Shown: positions 59,091 through 64,000 of the stretch, piece by piece
How positions within the stretch are numbered: the stretch's first letter is position 1
Layout of the letters: the number at the start of each line of letters is the position of its first letter
Source: Megalobrama amblycephala
Lineage: Eukaryota > Chordata > Actinopteri > Cypriniformes > Xenocyprididae
Assembly: GCF_018812025.1 (NCBI RefSeq)
Contig: NC_063063.1
Span: forward strand, 1,976,001 to 2,040,000
DNA length: 64,000 bases
Direction of reading: 5' to 3'
Program-made: the position numbers and the translations under genes
The notes under the pieces: model-generated
What the model saw: only the letters and a program-made list of their open reading frames with translations
What the model was told of the DNA's origin: nothing
Databases searched by the model: none

Positions 59091-59218
59091 TTGTCACCAA
59101 TTAGAGTGGAGCATGAACCAATTAGACTACAATATCCATGGATGTAGCCCAATATTTTATCATAATGCTTCATCAGACACTGTGTCTATGACCCCAAATA
59201 CTGTACCACCTTCATACA

Positions 59219-59350
59219 CTGCAAAAAATGCTGTTCTTACTCAGAGTTTTTGTCTTGTTTCTAGTCAAAATATCTTAAAGTTCTTAAATCAAGAAGCATT
59301 TTCTTGACAAGTAAAAATTATTTTCTTGTTTTCAGGAAAAACGTACTTAA
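59219..59350. mobile_element. Relic: CACTGCAAAAAATGCT element end
   Basis: CACTGCAAAAAATGCTG, TTTTTGTCTTGTTTCTAGTC, TTCTTAAATCAAGAAGCATT and TTTTCTTGACAAGTAAAA are the left part of a common palindromic cyprinid element. It runs into a TA microsatellite. Confidence 0.55.
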
Positions 59351-59367
59351 TTTTGACTTATTTTTCC

Positions 59368-59370
<3 letters not shown>

Positions 59371-59419
<49 letters not shown>
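59371..59419. repeat. (TA)n microsatellite
   Basis: About 24 TA units between two repeat relics. Confidence 0.95.
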
Positions 59420-59422
<3 letters not shown>

Positions 59423-59585
59423 CCCCTTGAGGGAAAACAGCTTAACTGATGTATTTGTGAAAATGCAGAAAGTTTTCTGTGATGGGTAGGTTGTCGTAGG
59501 CGTTTGTACAGTATAAAAATCATTATGTATATGGAAAGTCACCATAAACATGAACACCCTACATGTGTGTGTGTGTGTGTGTGTC
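59420..59585. mobile_element. GTCC/(TG)n repeat, copy 3
   Basis: GTCCCCTTGAGGGAAAACAG, AATGCAGAAAGTTTTCTGTG, ATGGGTAGGTTGTCG and GTATAAAAATCATTATGTA, then a TG run (59563-59583). This is closely like 905-1165, with the 5' part missing. Confidence 0.8.
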
Positions 59586-60562
59586 ACATGACACAAGGTG
59601 TTGGGTCTTTTCCTCACTGGGTCTCTCTTCTCCTCTGGCATTCTGTGAGCTGTTATTCCCATCCATTAATCATTGGGCTAATTTGTTTTCACATGGTCCT
59701 GCTGACAGAGAGGGACTATTATTACAGTATTGGTGCTCCAGGTCGCCTCTCCGAGCACAGGCCTTATTATACCCCTCCCTCCCTCTCTCTCGCTCCCTCT
59801 TTCACCCTTACATCTCTCCGAGACATGGACGATTGGACCAGACTTGTAATATTGTGCAGTGAGGAACGCCAGGCGTTTGTGTGTGTGAGAGTGTAGGTTT
59901 GCTCAGGGTGATTGACAGTCAGTCACACGGCTTAGACCTGCGGTGTCAAACGCATGGCTGACTGTGATGTGATGGACAGAAGCTTCTAGCATTCACTCAG
60001 TTGGTGGTTATTGCTCGGGCTTTAGCTCATCATCTTGTCACGCACAAACACACATCGGTTCACTGCCAGGCAGCAAAGGACCAGCCCACAGCAAAGACAT
60101 TTAGCACACGGATACTTCACTAAATCTGTCAGAAAATTTGTTTTCCAGGATTTTTCTTCTTTCCTTACAATGTCTGAAATTTAAACCTTTAAATTTGATG
60201 GAATTGTTTTGCCATATACAAACTTTTTAATTGGAAACTTGCTATAGATTACTTTTTAATATAATACTAATTCAAATCTTAACTATAGCCTAAAAGAAAA
60301 ACAAACCAAGCGCGTAGAGTATGTCAGAAACCGAACACACATCTGTATACTGTATCAGTGTAGACAGAGTCAGTGATTGTAATGGCTTCTATTTGCTTTT
60401 GACACGACGCTCACATCCAATGTAAGCAAATGTCAGCCGTTAAGCGACTGGTGTGATGATTTTAAAATACTCATCGATGTCTTGCGCTGGAGGCAGTCAT
60501 TTGCAAATGTATTTGCCCATCACAGATACCACAATATCAAAACCAGATGTTTTTGGAGTTTG
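59586..60562. other. No gene recognised
   Basis: 59600-60110 is balanced single-copy looking DNA. Its CCTCCCTCCCTCTCTCTCGC tract is the only low-complexity part. No convincing frame. Confidence 0.4.
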
Positions 60563-61338
60563 ATTAAAGGGGTGCTTGATTATGATTTCACTTTAACTTT
60601 AGTTAGTGTGTAATGTTGCTGTTGGAGCATAAACAACATCTGCAAAGTTCAATGCAAAGGGAGATATTTTATTTTAAATAATTCACTGTTTAAGGACTAC
60701 AACGAGCTTCTTCCCAGGTTAGTGACATTACTGATCCTAAAATTTACATAAACCCCGCCCACAAGAACATGCAACAAAGGGGGCGGGGCCATGTTGGGCT
60801 GCTTTAGAGAAGAGGAAGAGTTGTTGTAGTAGAGTGTTGTTGTCATGCCGTCATTTTACGCCGGACTGCTTCACAAACGAGGGTCAATTCAACACAAAAG
60901 ATGAACATGACGGCACATGCTAGTGGATGAGTTGAATCAACTCCACAGCAACTACATAAATTTATCCACTAACCATTCAGAAACATCCTAAAAGTTGTAA
61001 CTTCTTCCTGAGTCTCTCCATCAGTGTCGACTCCGGTTTGAACAATGTAAGGCTGAACACTTTCGTCATTTTGGCTGCGTGAGATTCTCCAGCTTTGTTG
61101 TTGTTGAGCTGTTAAAGCTCCGCCCTCTTCTGGAAAGCGGAGCTCATTTGCATTTAAAGGGACACACACAAAAACGGTGTTTTTTTGCTCACACCCAAAT
61201 AGGGGCAAATTTGACAAGCTATAATAAATGATCTGTGGGGGATTTTGAGCTGAAACTTCACAAACACATTCTGGGGACACCAGAGACGCATATTACATCT
61301 TGTAATATTTAAAAAGGGACATTATAGGTTCCCTTTAA
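60563..61338. mobile_element. TTAA-flanked non-autonomous DNA element, ~776 bp
   Basis: The left end reads TTAAAGGGGTGCTTGATT, the right end GGTTCCCTTTAA; both give TTAA followed by AGGG inwards. The interior has AAACCCCGCCCACAAGAAC, GGGGGCGGGGCCATG and AGCTCCGCCCTCTTCTGG (GC boxes), with CGCCGG near 60860. TTAA duplications fit piggyBac- or Kolobok-type transposases (family knowledge). The 103 aa minus frame (61280-60969) is unrecognised; its repeat location argues against a host gene. Confidence 0.65.
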
Positions 61339-62822
61339 CGTTTTTTTATATATATATACTGAACCCAAATTCTTAACGAATATATATATTTCCGTCTACA
61401 ACATGTGCACGACTTTTGCTGTCATTGTGTGTGTTTGTGAATACATGTTTCAGGTTGTGGTTTGAGGTGACTGTTTTTCAGAGAAAGAAAATGTCTGTGA
61501 TACAGTTCATGCGGTGGGGTGTGGGAGACACATACAGGGAGAGACAGAGAACCCAAAAAAAGATGAATTAGACCCTGTGGCTGAGCATGAAAAGTGGATA
61601 AATGTCTGAAATAACACATTGAGAGAACCAATCATGGCTTTGGCAACCCGTCCATGAAAAGAACAACTCCATTTGAACTTCTCCTCCACATTTCCCCTCC
61701 TTTTTTATCCCTTTCCCTCATCATGCTTTTGTTTTCCTTCTCACTCTCTCCCTCGGCCTCTTTAATAAATTAATGACCTGCGCTCGCCTTAGTGTCTGCC
61801 TTTTAACCCGCCGTGAATGATGGGGCATATTCTGGAGCAACTCAAAATGCCATCAAAATGCAATCTACGCGATCTCTTTAGCCTTGCTTTAATGTAAACT
61901 GAAATCAATCTCTAGACTTCAAATGCATTGGTCAAAATGTAAAAAAATGCAATGAAAATGGCTTCAGTGTGTGTTTTATGATTCACTTTTTATGATTTGT
62001 TTATTTTTGTCATACTTTCTGCTTTTGTTTTGTAGATGAACGGTGTTTTCTCTATGCGTGTGCACTTACATCCTATATTTTTGTTATTTTTTTGTCCATC
62101 ATCAAGGTGCTTTTAAGTCGTGGAGCCCTGGTACATATGACATAATGCACAGGAGCTGTCTACTCCTTTTCCTGCCAGGTAATGAACGAGCTTTAGCTTT
62201 TAACGAAGTTCTTACCCAGGCAGGAGTTAAACCAAACTAAACAACATATATCAGGAGCAGCGCCGGGCATCTCGCCACAATAGATAAATGTAGAGGGAGA
62301 GAGTGACACTTTTGAGACGGACAGCTGAGGAAAAAGAGACTTAGGAACAGATGAAAGGAGAGGAAGAGAAAAGGACAACTGAGTTTTAAACAAACCTTCA
62401 TTTAGTAGTGCTAGTGATCACTTACATATGTAAAGAAATCTCTGAAGACTTACACACAATGTGTGAATGCTCATTCATAAAATTTTCAGCTTCTTCTGCT
62501 CCTTGCCTGTTCGTTTGTTACATATTTTGATGATGCTTTCAACCATCAGTAATAATGTATTTTTAATGCATTCCACAGATTCACACCAAAATTGAACAGA
62601 AAATTCAGGAGTGAAAAGGATATCAACCTAGTTGTGAGACCACAGGTTTCTATATTTTTTAAATGGGTTTTGCCTTTAATTCAGCAAATATAAAAGAGAA
62701 GTATTGATGTCATGATACTGGATACAATATTGATATTCAATACCATGCTTAAAAAATTGCCACAACATTAAGGGCAAAATATCTGAACAATAAATTAAGC
62801 CAAAAATCAAAAATTTCAGCTA
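61339..62822. other. No gene recognised
   Basis: Single-copy looking DNA. 61680-61950 is a pyrimidine-rich then balanced block. The 65 aa frame at 62043-62240 contains CTGCCAG/GTAATG, which looks like a splice donor, but no acceptor or recognisable protein supports an exon. Confidence 0.4.
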
Positions 62823-63198
62823 AGTTAAAGTCAAGATTTCATGTCGGCATGAAACGGAAGTCTAAATCGTCTTTTCTTCCCTATTGTGATGTATATATGC
62901 GAGAGAAACGGCTTCTCAAACAAGAACAAATGTAGGGCGGGGCTTGATTTTGTCTGTGGGGAATTGATTGGATGGTTGTGGTTTGCTATTGGTAGATCTC
63001 ATTTGAGTGACAGGTTGCTCCGCCCTCGTCATCAGAGAAGAGAAGAGATGCTGCTGTAAGAGGGAGGGAAGTTATTTTGATTAAAGTTTATGAGGCACAT
63101 AAATTAACACAAAAATAATAATGTTGTGCACAGATGAATCGTTCATACTGCAATATTCAGAAAAAAAAAAAAAATAAATAAGTTCATGTGACTTTAAA
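62823..63198. mobile_element. TTAA-flanked non-autonomous DNA element, ~375 bp
   Basis: TTAAAGTCAAGATTTCATG at the left and CATGTGACTTTAAA at the right give TTAA plus AGTCA..ATG inverted. The inside holds GAAACGGCTTCTCAAAC, GTAGGGCGGGGCTTG and TTGCTCCGCCCTCGTC, the same GC-box style as 60563-61338. Common cyprinid repeat by recognition; name not certain. Confidence 0.6.
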
Positions 63199-64000
63199 CC
63201 CTCAAGCTTGAAAAGGTGACAGGGATCAGGAATTTACAGATTCGATCTTACAGAAGTGCATGTCAAACCCTTTTCCCATTGCTAATGTTTAAAACAAACA
63301 AATAAACAGAGCTAAACAGAACTCTGGGGACTCATGTATGATTCAGTAGATCTACAATAGAAAGACCTTTTAGTCCACCTGACCTGGACTGCCTCAAACT
63401 CTGTTGCTGCAATCGTAATGTTATGTTAGCCCAACCGAAACAGAGGCAAGTTAAGCAAGCAAGGCTTCATGCTAGGCTAGGGTCTTGAACTCATTAACAC
63501 ATTAGCTATCCAAACCCTTATGTGAAGCATTCAGATAACCAGTGTCTGCTCTCTTGACAATAAGTTGGAAGAGGGTTACATCACAACAGGAGAGCAGAGA
63601 CTTTCTCGGAAGAAACTCTGAAAACATACCAGTCCCGCTACAGATCCTCTCCTGTGGAGACCATATCGCTCTGGTAAAAACAAGGCCGGCAGTTTATGCA
63701 TTTTTGTCAATTATATCAGAGAGAGTATAAGGATAGGAGGAAAATGGTATTGAAGGAATCAGCTCGGCTGTAGGAAAGAAACATATTTTTACCTGTCAGA
63801 GTAGTACACAGCTCTCACCCATCATCTCAGCCCCTCCAACACCTCATTTCACCCATCATGGTGTGCTGCATCTTAACTTACAGACTTTTTTTTTTGCATG
63901 GCATATCTATTTTTTTATTGTATGTATTTGTGTTATAAATATTCTATATTTGGAGCATTTGTAAGTCAACACTATAATATTGTTTTCTGTACTGTAAGTA
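63199..64000. other. No gene recognised to the window end
   Basis: Ordinary DNA; a short T run at 63886-63894. The 62 aa frame at 63542-63730 has no domain. Confidence 0.45.

Noticed and set aside
60969..61280. 103-codon minus-strand frame
   Set aside because: Entirely inside a TTAA-flanked repeat with many expected genomic copies; no recognised family.
62043..62240. Possible exon ending CTGCCAG/GTAATG
   Set aside because: The donor-like site is present, but no consensus acceptor pairs with a protein-like frame, and the peptide is not recognised.

Overview
The window looks like intergenic or intronic DNA from a teleost fish, most probably a cyprinid. The signs are long CA/TG, TA, CCAT and ATT arrays, two Tc1-like transposons, a decayed DIRS-type tyrosine-recombinase retrotransposon, an L2-like LINE fragment, and many palindromic non-autonomous DNA transposons of kinds common in cyprinid genomes. 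I found no confident host protein-coding gene and no tRNA, rRNA or CRISPR locus. The best host-gene hint is a weak candidate 3' terminal exon at 1278-1419. Most long open frames are artefacts of period-3/4/5 repeats or pieces of transposons.

Layout. 1-901: TG-rich minisatellite cut by the left edge. 905-4616: nearly continuous old transposons, ending in a large foldback element (3695-4615). 4616-6560: mostly non-repetitive, homeodomain-site-like DNA plus one repeat relic. 6573-10177: a 3.6 kb pentanucleotide array with a ~393 bp higher-order period. 11918-13588 and 14921-16199: two CCAT-based arrays flanking a 1.3 kb single-copy block. 17613-18575: an ATT/AAT array whose repeated unit resembles single-copy sequence 1 kb upstream. 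19985-27017: an AGAATTG-type repeat split by a 6.1 kb DIRS element. 27662-28850 and 31891-33473: two Tc1-like elements in opposite orientation. 28851-43124 is mainly quiet, with transposon ends. 43125-44078: a transposon with terminal inverted repeats (TIRs) and an internal duplication. 46236-49100: ten 53 bp GGGTT units beside a palindromic GGGTT element that contains a nested TA-flanked element. 50290-52840: a 2.5 kb GCTAGC/GCTAAC satellite. 53779-55905: a foldback relic and two more GGGTT palindromes. 57451-58700: an L2-like LINE fragment inside an older duplicated repeat. 60563-61338 and 62823-63198: two TTAA-flanked elements.

The only multi-gene system is the DIRS element (minus strand). 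Its parts are: inverted terminal repeats (ITRs) that carry a TATA-like motif, a gag remnant, reverse transcriptase, RNase H, tyrosine recombinase, and an internal complementary region (ICR) matching the outer tips of both ITRs. Together these would support reverse transcription, circle formation and recombinase-driven insertion without target-site duplication. This copy is dead: it has nonsense codons, several frameshifts, and a missing aspartate in the RT YLDD box. It is a well-preserved example of a known class, not a new system.

Repeat-family statements rest on recognition and on within-window comparison; no database search was run.
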